In this document: positions 46,530 through 57,031 of the stretch, piece after piece
Layout of the letters: each line of letters starts with the position of its first letter
Numbering within the stretch: position 1 is the first letter of the stretch
Assembly: GCA_016808115.1 (NCBI GenBank)
Contig: JAEQBH010000997.1
Coordinates: 620,001-684,000, forward strand
Origin: Tetrastigma voinierianum
Lineage: Eukaryota > Streptophyta > Magnoliopsida > Vitales > Vitaceae
Length of the DNA: 64,000 bases
Direction: 5' to 3'
Position numbers and translations under genes: made by a program
The notes under the pieces: generated by a model
Told to the model about the DNA's origin: nothing
Databases searched by the model: none
What the model saw: the letters and a program-made list of their open reading frames with translations, nothing else

Positions 46530-48323
46530 CTAAGTCTTCTTTTTCCTCTTCGAACGAACATATACAAGGTGATTGAGTGTAATCCGTGTGTGCTGAGATC
46601 CGCCGCAGTGCCGGAGGTTAAATCGCACTAGAGGAGGAGGAACTATCGGTGGTGGAGGATCAACCGATGCTGGTGGAGGATAGACAAAAGTGGGAGGGCT
46701 AAAAAATGGACGCGTAGCAGGTGATGGAGTGCTGTGAGATGCTGAAGTCTCATCTGACCCAGCAAGTGGCGCGGCGCGCCCTCGCTCGCTGCACCCCAAA
46801 AATAATCGAGACTCTGCTCTCTTCCACCAGATATCACATGCCTCAATAAAATCAATGCTCTGGCATTACGCTACATAAATAATATGTGAACTTAATATTA
46901 GTAATATAATAAAAAAGTTAAGTAAATATTATGTACAATTTAGATTACTAGGTCAAACGAAGTCCATATTTAACTTACAATATCACTGGTAGATGCAATA
47001 TGTGAGGGCAGAGAAGATCGTGCATCTGTCATAAAACCTGATCTCAGCTGTGGAGGTTGAACGATGCGATGCGATATGCGATCATACCAGGCCATATACT
47101 CTGCTACACTCTCTCCTGAGCCTGAGTACTGGCATCGTCGACCTCGACTGACACAAAGACGTTGATCTCGCCCATCTCTCCCAATATCATCGATCCAATA
47201 AGATACTACGCTCGTGTCGTGGAGGTGTGAAAGGTCGAGGAATGGTCCGACATACCTAAACTCCATAAGACCCGCCGATGATATGGCTCAACAACCAGTC
47301 CGCACTTTTATGCATCTAGAATACCATGCAATATCTGGGAGGCATGAAATGATGATCCACGTATGGTCTCTGCCAGACATCCAACTCGCACCCGATCTAG
47401 TCGCCTCCCGAACCGACCGCAAACTATCGAATCACGCGGCGCTCCAACGAGTGCGCACGTGGTCGCACTAGGTACGGCAACCGAGAAGAAAACATCTCAG
47501 GAAAGTGCTCATAAATCCAAGCCTACTAAATAAATCAGACAATTAATATCAATATAATCGATAATTGAAAATTATCTAAAAATTATCGAAAATTGTCATC
47601 AATCATACCTGCAAAAGCGGTCGGTGAGCACCTAATCAAGCTGCACCTCAAACCCGTCGCAAAGAGTCGCCGTCTGCATATATGCCGCATGCCGCACCCC
47701 AAGCATAGCTACCAACCATGCTGAGGTCCCGATTCCAAGTACACTATCAGTGAGCACCGGTCGCACTCTTATCACAACAGTGCAACCAACCAGATGGGCA
47801 AGAAGGCTCGGGGCAGCAAACTCGATATCATCATCGACGAGACATCCGCAATAGTCGAAAAATGATCCTCACCACGTTAGCCGACCAAAGGAGAACGATT
47901 AATCGCCCGTTTCGAGATGCCGCCGGCAGCCCAATTACCGACCAATAAAGACAGACGCCCACCGCCGTCAGCAGAATGATATCATCGATCCAAGAATAGG
48001 TATGTGTAAATGGATGCGACGTCGTTTCAAATGCGGATGGTCATCTCACCAAACGGAATATCATGAAAAAAGTCAGGGTCTCGGCTACCACCGCCACAAA
48101 ACGCCGACAACATCGGCCTACTCGCGAACTCCGAAGGATCGCAACTGGGTCAACTATGTTAACCTGCATCGGCGTACGCCTCATAAATACGAGACCTCCG
48201 CATCAAGCTCCCATAATCGGCAGCCTTGCACCATGATTTACAAATTTCAATGGTGCCTAACTTGCCAAATATAAATGCCAATAAATTACAATTCAAGTTA
48301 CGTGAACTAAAAATTAACATAAA

Positions 48324-48418
<95 letters not shown>

Positions 48419-48593
48419 ATATACAACTTGACAATGATTGTTTACTTCAACCATATCTCATTAACATGGCTGTGAAACTCCGCAATATATATCTAGCTGC
48501 AGGTCCCCTCCAGAACACCAAGACCTCCCTAGCCTCATCCCTATCATGCCGCGGATGCTCAACCGATCTCCATCCATCGCAACCGCCCAACCT
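46530..48593 (-). pseudogene. Plant mobile domain (PMD) pseudogene in the MULE
   Basis: On the minus strand, pieces resemble PMD/aminotransferase-like proteins common in plant transposons. HDIPFGEMTIRI (about 48080-48040) matches the FHLPxGEMTIT core, GESVAEYMAWYDRISHRIV (47120-47060) matches the late domain, and a proline-rich tail with a basic end (SKRKKKT) follows (46799-46530). The N-terminal side continues past the inserted LTR into 52207-52330. Function of PMD proteins in MULEs is not settled; host PMD proteins act in gene silencing. It runs opposite to the transposase and is broken in many places. Confidence 0.72.
48331..48421. repeat. (TA)n microsatellite
   Basis: About 90 bp of TA dinucleotides with one interruption (TATTATA, about 48406), inside the PMD pseudogene. 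Confidence 0.97.
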
Positions 48594-49699
48594 CGTCACG
48601 CCCGAATCCCTGGCCCGACCATCATGATCCGAACCGAGCCCAAAGACGCGAGACCGTATAATTCCGACTCTTTACCTGATTTTTTTAAAAGCCGACTGCA
48701 ATTGCAGGGCGGCCCACATCTTATAACATAATCAAAATCTACATCCATTTACTGAGTCCCATTTACAAATACAAAACTGTACTTTTACAATTACAAATCA
48801 GAGCACGGAACCTACATGTAGTGAACCCTTACAAGTGTGTTTCCAACCAGAGTGCTGATGTTTGCCGATGTCTTCCTCGTACTCCACACGGATTAAAAAC
48901 CCGTGCTAAGCTTTACGCTTAGTGGGAAACATTTCTTATACGTAAACATAAATCCGTATACGCAATGTGTATCGTAATATTCAGTATCTACATAATGAAC
49001 TTATACAATTACTTAGGGCTTATACTTACTTATGCTTATTCAGACTTATACTTATCACATTCTCGATCTTATAATCGACTCGTGATCTCCCGTAGGAGTT
49101 ACAGAGTTTATGCTTATTCGGGAGGTCCTTATGCACGCACCGTACTTATATTCATTTCCGCACTCGCATGAGCTTACGTGACTTATGCTTATACCATGTA
49201 GCTTATACTAAATGTATTTTATGTTTATTCAGACTCCGCAGAGGAGTTCCGGTAACTTATCCTTATTCATAAACTTATACTTAATGAGATTTATAAGCGA
49301 ATTGTGACTTCGTAGGGAGTTAAGGTAACTTAGACTTAACTAACTTATGTTTATTCAGACTCAAGTCTCTCTCTTCCTTCCTATTCTTATACGTGACTTA
49401 CACTAGTTCTGGACGCACTCCGTAGGTATCACGTAGATTACTGAACGTAAATCGCATTATGAACTTATTCTTATACGGCACTGCAAGTACCATGTAACTT
49501 ATACTTGTATTTCCGAGCAATATAATCGTAATTCGGATCTTATCCTTGTGCGAAAACTGTGAGGTACGATGTCGAACTAATCATAATCGTATCACATACG
49601 GTCGACGACGATACAAGATATTATTAATGTGTATGGACATTAGTCCATGATGTGCAATGTATCGAACTAGATACATATACTTATTTTATTTAGACGAGT

Positions 49700-50530
49700 A
49701 CCCCTTTAGTACTACTCGACTTTATACTTATTTTAATGACATACTCGAGTACCCGTAGGTACCATCGGACTTATATTTATATTCCCGTTACTTTATACCA
49801 GAGGCATTCATGTAACTTGATCGATACGTGAGTAACTTATTCTGATACGTGAGTGTCTCGTAGGTACTTCAGAACTAAATCAGAGACATGACTTATTCAG
49901 ATACATGAGTACTGTAGGGTACTACAGACTTATTCAAAATACAAGAGTACCCTTTAGGTGCTACTTTGAACTTATCGATCAGACTTATTCGTGATACATA
50001 AGTACCCGTAGGTACTACAAGACTTATTCAAATACAGAGTACTCCTTAGTACTACTTTAACTTATCGATCGTGATTCTTAATCGATACATAAGTACCGTA
50101 GGTACCACAGACTTATTCAAATACGTAGAGTAATTCTTAGGTACTAAGGAAACGTAGCAGAGGTACATTCATCTTATTCTTATTCTCTATTCTGAGTCTT
50201 ATCATATAATTGCTCGACTTCCTGTAATCAATAATGGAATGAGTAGGACACAACACAATAAGCACCAAGATACTAGGCGCACGGAAGTGCCGTAGCATTA
50301 GTCGCACAGAGTGCCTTAGCACTTAACAGACAGATGTCAGTAGCACTAATCGTAATCGTGGAGTGCCGTAGCACTTAACAGGAGTACCGGAGTACTAATC
50401 AGGAGTGCCGGAGCACTAATCAGGAGTACCGAAGTACTAATCAAAGTGTCAAGCACTAATCGGCACCAAGTAATTAGTTTGACAGAGTGCAAAAGCACTA
50501 AATGTGAGTACCTAAGTACTATTCAGATGT
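49700..50530. repeat. Hairpin-word array with covarying arms in LTR copy 4
   Basis: The first part has words such as AGTACC-CGTA-GGTACT (50001-50016) and AGTACT-CCTT-AGTACT (50038-50053). The second part has a strict 21-bp period: AGTGC-CGTA-GCACT (50362), AGTAC-CGGA-GTACT (50383), AGTGC-CGGA-GCACT (50404) and AGTAC-CGAA-GTACT (50425), separated by TAATCAGG-like spacers, with a further AGTGC-CTTA-GCACT at 50310. When the left arm changes G to A, the right arm changes C to T. Confidence 0.93.
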
Positions 50531-51191
50531 AGTGTCAGGTCATTTAATAACTTATTCTAGGTGGTTTTACAATTATATGAGGTCAGTAACTTACTATCTT
50601 ATAATAGGGCATTCTTAGCCCCTTATGTGTTCATGACAGATCGTCCTTCATATACTGGTAAGGTATGATGCGTATGTAATCACACCTTATTCATGGATTC
50701 TTATTCTTCTATGAATCTACTTTACCCAAGAGTTGGAAACACTCCAATTGGATCATACAAACTGAAGTTATGACATTTTCATGCCAACTAGTCATTTTAC
50801 CGATTTTACCCCGAGGGACAGTTTGAGATACTCCCTTTTTTCCGGGGTCTTAACTTCACATTTGGCACTATCTCTTTGAACTCTTTAAAGCTTAAGCAGC
50901 AAGGGTCTCTATTCCAACTGAACACCACCCGGGAGCACCGAACTTCAAGGTTACGTCCGAAACAACCCGACTACTCTATGTTCAAAGTCGGAACCAGAAT
51001 TTGGCTTGCACATGGCCCCACTTTGAGGAATTTTAGGCCACTTAGGATCATAATTTATGATACTATTATTTAAGTTTTGTTCTCCTTGAACTCTATTTTA
51101 CGTAGCCACTTGAATCACTCAAATCGGATAAGAAATGAGCAAGTTATGGCCAAAATACGAAAACTGGTCGAAACAGGAAAACCAGAACAGG

Positions 51192-51290
51192 TTGTACCAG
51201 TACAAGTCTAACATGTACCGGTACAAGTTGGCCAAAAATGACCAGAACCGAAATTGTACCGGTACAAGCTCAAAGTGTACCGGTACAAGT
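51192..51290. repeat. GTACCGGTAC island in LTR copy 4
   Basis: TTGTACCAGTACAAG at 51193, then perfect GTACCGGTAC at 51215-51224, 51256-51265 and 51277-51286, the last two inside TGTACCGGTACAAG. Confidence 0.93.
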
Positions 51291-52206
51291 CTCCGAAAAG
51301 TGCCTAGAATGTGTGTTTTCTCACATTTTTCCATACTTTTGATACTCAAATCAATTCTACACTTCAAACACACATCAAGACCATTTCCAATTCACCTTGG
51401 AATCTCTTTTATACTCAAATCATCTTTCAATTCTTATCTCTTTCAAAACCTTTCCCATGAATCTCTCCTAATATAATTTAATATGGTTACCACCCATATA
51501 CAAACAGCACAAGTGGATTGTTAGGGTTTGTTCTAAACCCTAACTCAATTTCCTTTCATTTAACCATGAATCCAACAACAAAGGAAAGATTCCATACTTA
51601 TCTTGTTCCTTGTGGGTTTTACCAACCTTAATTTCAAGAAATCTAAGGTTAGGATGCACCTATCAAAACTCCTAGATTTAGAGACAAGATATTAACCATA
51701 TCAAGCCTTTAAATCTATGTGATCCATACAAAATCCATACTCAAAGTAGTTTCATACTCTACGCTTGCTTGGCTTCTCTTCTTCTTCTCTCTCTCTTCTT
51801 TCTCTTCTTCTCTCTTCTCTTCCTCCTCTTCCTCTCTTCTTCTTCTCTCCTTCTCCCATCCGGTTCTCCCCAAATGAGACCAATTTGGTCTTTTAAAATC
51901 CAGATTTTGTTAAGGCCTTGTTTGGCCCTCTAAAAACCCATTTTTGGGTTAAGTTTCATTATTTGCAAAAAGGTCCCTCCATCTCTTGACTATTTGAATT
52001 TCAAGTTTCCTTTATTTCATTTTGGCCTCAAACTCATCAATTCATGTCTTTTAGGCCCCTTTTTGGACAAATTATAATTCTCGCCCCAAATCTGTAACTT
52101 TCCGTTCTTGTTTCCATGTTTCTGATTAACTCACGAAACATTCAAATTAGCTTACAAAATATCTCTAAATATGTCGAAACGATCAGTGTATATTTCGGGT
52201 GTTACA

Positions 52207-52519
52207 CACCCTTTCCAATTGCACTCGCCGCCTACGCCCGATCCCGTGAGGTCGTCTACGAGGTGCACTGATATACCTCCTCGAGCACGCAGACATATCT
52301 ATTTCAAAGAAAATAAAGATTGATAAATTAAATTAATCATACCCAACAATATTATTTTAAATAATCATATTCATAATCTTAAATTATATATAATCATAAA
52401 ATTTATTGGAAATCATAATTAATCATAAATAATCAAATTCATAGTCATAAAGATTTGATAAATTAAATAATATAATTATTAAATAAAAATAAATTAAAGT
52501 ATCTGATTCACAATAATAT
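52207..52519 (-). other. MULE sequence after the nested LTR
   Basis: 52207-52310 is GC-rich and probably the N-terminal side of the PMD pseudogene on the minus strand. The rest is AT-rich with AATCAT repeats and no frame. Confidence 0.5.
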
Positions 52520-52790
52520 CACCGGATTTCATGGAACTGATTCTTTATATATTTCCTCGGATTCCATTGTATCCTGGCTGGATTCAGAAGAATCCTCTAC
52601 ATCATGGAATCTGGAAAAATAATATTTTACCGGACATCATGAAATCCGGACAAAATCAATTCATCCGGACATCATGAAATCCGGTTGAAATCAATTTGTC
52701 CGGACATCATGAAATCCGAGAAAATAAGATCTAACCGGATTCAATGAAATCCGGAAAAGAAGCTCAAATTCAGATTTGAGAATCCGGGAA
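52520..52790. repeat. CCGGATTTCATGAAATCCGG-type island, MULE right side
   Basis: Repeated units ending CATGAAATCCGG, with left arms CCGGATTTCATG or the decayed CCGGACATCATG, at about 52522, 52632, 52674, 52701 and 52736. This mirrors the left-side island with a different central sequence. Spacing is about 30-40 bp. Confidence 0.88.
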
Positions 52791-53275
52791 CATAGAATCC
52801 GAAAACAAAGAAACCAGATGAAATTTCAAAAAATTGCTTGATTTCTAACGGTGAAAATGCAAGAATAAATATACAAATCAAAGAAGCAAACTTACTGATA
52901 TTTTGTCCTTGGTTGAATCTTCTCGATTCGGGGTCAGCCGGATGGGCCTTTGGGAACAAAGCGGAGGGATGGGTTCGGGGTGCTGATGATGGAGGCCGGT
53001 TCTTCGCTGAATCCTGGATTGGGGGTTCTCGGATGGGTTTTGGGGTAACAAAGGGAGGATGGGGTTTGGGGAACAAAGCCGAGGATGGAGGTTGGGTTCT
53101 CGTATGGGGTGTAAGGAGGGTAGGATGTGAATATTATGTAATGGAATAGGGTGTAAAGAGTCTATTTTGGGGTGTACTTAATAATGAGGTGTGTAGAGAT
53201 ATTCAAGAGGTGTATATAGAACCTCTCAGAATTAATTGTGTTCCTCTATCTTACAAAGCAATTTAGAAAAAAATA

Positions 53276-53278
<3 letters not shown>

Positions 53279-53331
<53 letters not shown>
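53279..53331. repeat. (TA)n microsatellite
   Basis: About 50 bp of TA dinucleotides just outside the MULE. Confidence 0.97.
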
Positions 53332-53336
<5 letters not shown>

Positions 53337-53420
53337 TTGTACTTTTAAATACGTAATAAAAAAAAAAAAAATAATAATAAAATTACAGTTGCAACCAAAA
53401 AATTTTCCAAATTATACCTT

Positions 53421-53645
53421 AATGCCGGCATTGCGAACGGCGGCGATTGAATTAGGCAGAAGCCGGCAACACCAACGGCGGCATTTGATTTGAGCACTCG
53501 CCGTCGCCGAACGGCCGCATTCGCTAGCCTAATCGCCGGGCCGCTCACAACGCCGCATTTGAATCCAATTCAAATGCCGCCGCTCTCACGCCGCCGCAAT
53601 TGAACAAATCAAAACCGCTGCTCGAACGGCGGCAATTGCGGCCAA
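53421..53645. repeat. GCCGGC/GCCGCC word island
   Basis: AATGCCGGCATT (53421-53432), GAACGGCGGCGATTGAA, AACGGCGGCATTTGAT, an inverted pair GCCGCATTTGAAT / ATTCAAATGCCGCC (about 53552-53582), GCCGCCGCAATTG and AACGGCGGCAATTGCGGCC. GC-rich in an otherwise AT-rich region. It is followed by GGGCTAGGGTTC and a pyrimidine-rich leader. Confidence 0.82.
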
Positions 53646-56306
53646 GCTTCGGGCTAGGGTTCTTTTTCCTTCATTTTCCCCCTTCTGCTTTCTTCTATCT
53701 TCTCCCCTCCGCCCTGCCACTGGTCCGACAATGGCCTCGCGAGTTCTTCTTCTCCTGGTCGCCCCCCGTCTCGTAAAGCTACCGCCTCTTTCTTTTTAAT
53801 GGCTGCCCCTTTATGGATGTTTGGATGCGTCTCACTATGTTTTAGTTTATTGGGAAAATATTGGAATGAGGGTTCTTCTATCTGCTATTGTGATTGACTG
53901 GTATTAGGCTGCAGAAGGCCAAGGGAGCCCATGTTTTCCTCAGGACTGAGAGCATTTTTGGAACTTGAGCGAGCCGCATATCTAATGGGCCAGATGCTGA
54001 CTGAATCTTATGTTCTGCCTGTACATATTAGTTATTAGGTCTCACTGATAAAATTCACATAAATGACTAACTTATTCAAGTGACTTTCAGGAAGTAGATC
54101 TAACATATTAGTTATTATGTGCATCCATAACAAATGAGTAGTCTAACATTTAGGAAGTACAGCTATTTTCCCAGAATGAGAACTACGATGGCAAACTCTC
54201 TTGGTCTGCCATTGCTATTGAAATTTCATCATGCAGATTCATAAATGAGCATAATTCAAACTCTACATTCCTAAATGCAACCAGATTCCGTATTTCCTTT
54301 TTGCGGATTGGCAGCTTTATGCTCCATTTGTTCATAGAGTTAATGAATGCAGCTTAGAAGATGAGTGTATCCTATGGTATGCACCAGATTGTAGTGATGC
54401 ATGATATTAGGTGAACATGGAGTGTGTCCTCATTGTCTGCAATTATTACTTTAATGAACCATGATATTAGGTGAATGTAGTGTGTCCTGATTTTATGATA
54501 TCCCGAATGTGCCCACGCCCGGCCCCGCCTCGCTCTATCGCCCACGCCCTGCAATCCTCAAATACACTGTAATTTAGCAAATATCAAAATAATTCTAATC
54601 TCAATAACAGAATATACTTCATGTGTGTCGGAGGTGTAGCAGATACACCCAACTAGATTTTTCTTCACATATTTTGTAGATCCAACGACACACGCTATTT
54701 ACATCATCATTCAATCCTTAGCTGCATAAATAAAGCTCCCTAATCTTCCAATTGTTCATTCCCCATATTTAACTCTGCAAATGCAAAGAAAAGGTTCCAA
54801 ACTCTTTCGGGTCTGAATTTTCGACTAATTCTCGATGCAGTAGAGGCCATAGAGGCCATTGTTCATTCCCCATATTAAAACACAAGTGGGAGGTGCTGCC
54901 ACCACACGGATTATTTCATGCTCTTTCCTTATCAGTGTTGTTATGAAGTCAAAAGGCACTCCAAATCCAAATATATCCTAAAGATCTCCTTCAGAGTCTT
55001 CAATCGGTAAAGGTTTCGGCCCTTAATTAGGAGGGGATGAAGCGGGGGGAGTGGTTTCTCGCCTTTGCTCCATAGGACTTCAATCTAGTGAACAAGCCTC
55101 AAAAGTAAGTAAATCTCAAGAACACACCTCAATAATGATAAAAGGGTAGAAATTTTAGCAAGTCCGCCATGCTTATACGCTTGTCTTTTTAAGCTCTCAT
55201 GTTGAATGTATGCTGTTGTTCGCTGCACCATAGCTTTCTTCCCACGATGCGGCCCGCAATAACTCGCATCACATGGAGGGCCACCGGCACTCCCGAAGCT
55301 ATATTGAACCTCGAGAAAAACAAGTTATTGAAGGAAAATTCATTCAAATTAGGCAAGCTTTAATGCGCGGGGATGATACAAATCTGAACACCAAGATTGC
55401 ATAATGGATAAAAACACCTAGATTTGGTAAACATTTTGTTAAAACATAACCACATCTCTTGTGCAAGCATCCCCTGCAAAAAACCCAAATGATAAATTCA
55501 AGAAAATGGGGCCCAGAAAGATATTTTCTAATATTGTCTATGTTTTCATTAGCATTCAAAATAATTATCTAAAATTTTAATGCATGCATTTCTTAAAAAA
55601 CAAGCAATGCTACTTTGGTATATTAGACTCATCAATTTTTTCTTCAGATGGAAACCAAGAACCCGAGAAGAATTTTTTTTTTTTTTTAAAAAGACACAAA
55701 TACAGGTTGATTTTCTCCTCATTGGAAGTGTTCATATGTTGCTATTTTGAGTGAATATCCGTCCAAGAATGGATTGAATTTTCCTTTTAAAATTGCTCGT
55801 CGCCAAAAGCCTAAGGTTTCCCTCATACATCAAACAATTAATCCAAATATATTCCGCAAAGATATTCCTCCATGATGCCTAATAATTAAGATATCATTAT
55901 ATGCTCGAAGTTCGCATTGAAAATTTGTTAATTATTTTGATTAAGAAAGATAAGAAACTTGACTTAGAAAGGTTGCTAAATTGCCTTAATGGATTCTTTT
56001 CTTTCTTCTTTACTATCCTCTGGATGTTCATTTTTTCCCCTTCTTTTTCATACTTTGTTTTTGATGCATTAAGTAGTTTTCTATATGATCTCGCATATAC
56101 CTTGTAGCATATATTGTATTTATTAAAATATATCACACTCAGAGGCATATTCACTTAAGTATAAATAATAAAAGGCATAAGGCTAGAGTGGAATTCTTTT
56201 ATGCTTTCTAATGTGATTGGTAGCTAAGTCGCACTCAGATGCTGGAACAGCTACTGGGAAGGTTATTTTGCTTTTGATTGTTTCTATAAGCGGGTCATCA
56301 CCTAAT
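53646..56306. other. Intergenic, possible leader and decayed exons
   Basis: 53646-53810 looks like a plant 5' leader (CTTTTTCCTTC, TCTTCTCCCC), followed by a short ATG frame (MASRVLLLLVAPRLVKLPP, from 53731) that stops at once. I do not recognise a gene. A direct repeat, ATGATATTAGGTGAA...GTGTGTCCT, occurs at about 54403 and 54461. Minus-strand text at 55320-55160 might be old coding sequence but matches no family I know. Confidence 0.4.
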
Positions 56307-56703
56307 GGCCTATTTGGTTACCGTTTTGTGAACACTGTTTTTTTTTCTAAAAAATAAATAGAATAAAATAAACATAAAAAACATGTCTGATTCCCTTTTT
56401 TTAGTTTTGAAAACACAAAATATTCAAATTCGGGTGATGCAAAAACAAGCTAAATAACACCAAGCATGTTTGGTTCCTATTTTTTATAACTATTCTTCAG
56501 AACGATTTTTGAAAACACAGAAAATACTATTTTTGTGTTATTTAAAACCTATTCTTGATCTCTAAATTTAGTGTTTCTGTATTTATAGGGTTTTCTATGT
56601 TTTCATAACAAAAAGATAAGGAACCAAACGTGTTTTTATGTTTTCCTTGTTCTTTTTTTTTTAGAACAAAATATAGTTTTTAAAAACTGCAAACAAATAG
56701 GCC
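56307..56703 (+). mobile_element. MITE with GGCCTATTTGGTT ends
   Basis: About 400 bp with inverted ends GGCCTATTTGGTTACCGTTTT-like (left, from 56307) and AAAACTGCAAACAAATAGGCC (right, to 56703). The interior is rich in GAAAACAC words. I know such ends from small hAT-type MITEs in plants. A clean 8-bp duplication is not seen. Confidence 0.68.
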
Positions 56704-56936
56704 CCAAAATATTGTTTTCAAAAACTATTGTCAATATCAATTTAGAAAAACATGAACCAAACATGCTCAAGTCTCCATCTACCTTTACCTCACTAATGTT
56801 GCCATGGTATATAAAAAAGTTATATACATTAATTGTTTCTTATGCCCTAGAGAACCAACCCTCAATGTGTAATGTCATATGAAAAGTTGTTTGTTTTCTT
56901 TATCGTAATGCATAAATATACTAATCAAAGGCAAAA

Positions 56937-56958
56937 TATATATATATATATATATATA

Positions 56959-57028
<70 letters not shown>
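56937..57028. repeat. (TA)n microsatellite
   Basis: About 90 bp of TA dinucleotides with one TAGTATA interruption. Confidence 0.97.

Positions 57029-57031
<3 letters not shown>

Larger units (their letters stand above)
48594..52206 (-). mobile_element. Long solo LTR (Del/Tekay-like), copy 4
   Basis: 3613 bp, starting CGTCACGCCCG (first T lost by comparison with TGTCACACCCC) and ending GGGTGTTACA. Orientation and contents match copy 2: ACACGGATTAAAAACCCGTG near 48887, a hairpin-word array at 49700-50530, GAAGTTATGACATTTTCATG at 50763, a GTACCGGTAC island at 51192-51290, and a pyrimidine tract at 51775-51854. Target duplication is unclear (AACCT left, CACCC right). It splits the PMD gene of the MULE. 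Confidence 0.82.
42946..53227 (+). mobile_element. Mutator-like element (MULE) with transposase and PMD gene
   Basis: Terminal inverted repeats: the left end is GAGAAATTCTATTTACACCC and the right end, reverse-complemented, is GAGAGGTTCTATATACACCT. Similarity continues through TCTCTA(T/C)ACACC(C/T)CATTA. A perfect 9-bp duplication, AGAATTAAT, flanks the element (42937-42945 and 53228-53236), as expected for Mutator. Inside are a transposase pseudogene on plus, a PMD pseudogene on minus, and CCGGATTT...AAATCCGG word islands just inside both ends. The solo LTR at 48594-52206 accounts for 3.6 kb of its 10.3 kb. Confidence 0.93.

Noticed and set aside
48226..48627. Long open frames across (TA)n runs, here and near 53236, 56875 and 41750
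   Set aside because: Frames of alternating Ile-Tyr are artefacts of TA microsatellites.
50310..50457. 21-bp repeats as a CRISPR array
   Set aside because: Plant nuclear context, units are contiguous with 7-base spacers, and there are no unique spacers or cas genes. It is a tandem hairpin array.
21410..52206. The four TGTAACACC elements as DNA transposons with terminal inverted repeats
   Set aside because: The ends look like inverted repeats and apparent 7-9-bp duplications can be read (AAATGATGT at 23246). However, all fit TG...CA ends with exact 5-bp duplications (AATGA, AGGAG, GTCAC), the LTR rule, and they are long and non-coding. The solo-LTR reading is preferred but not proven.
52741..53149. 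Overlapping Pro-rich and Gly-rich frames at the MULE right end
   Set aside because: Composition follows from GGGTT-rich terminal repeats. No motif, and the frames overlap on both strands.
53731..53799. Short frame MASRVLLLLVAPRLVKLPP as a signal-peptide gene
   Set aside because: It stops within about 25 codons and no continuation or splice pattern can be supported, so it is kept only as a note in the intergenic entry.
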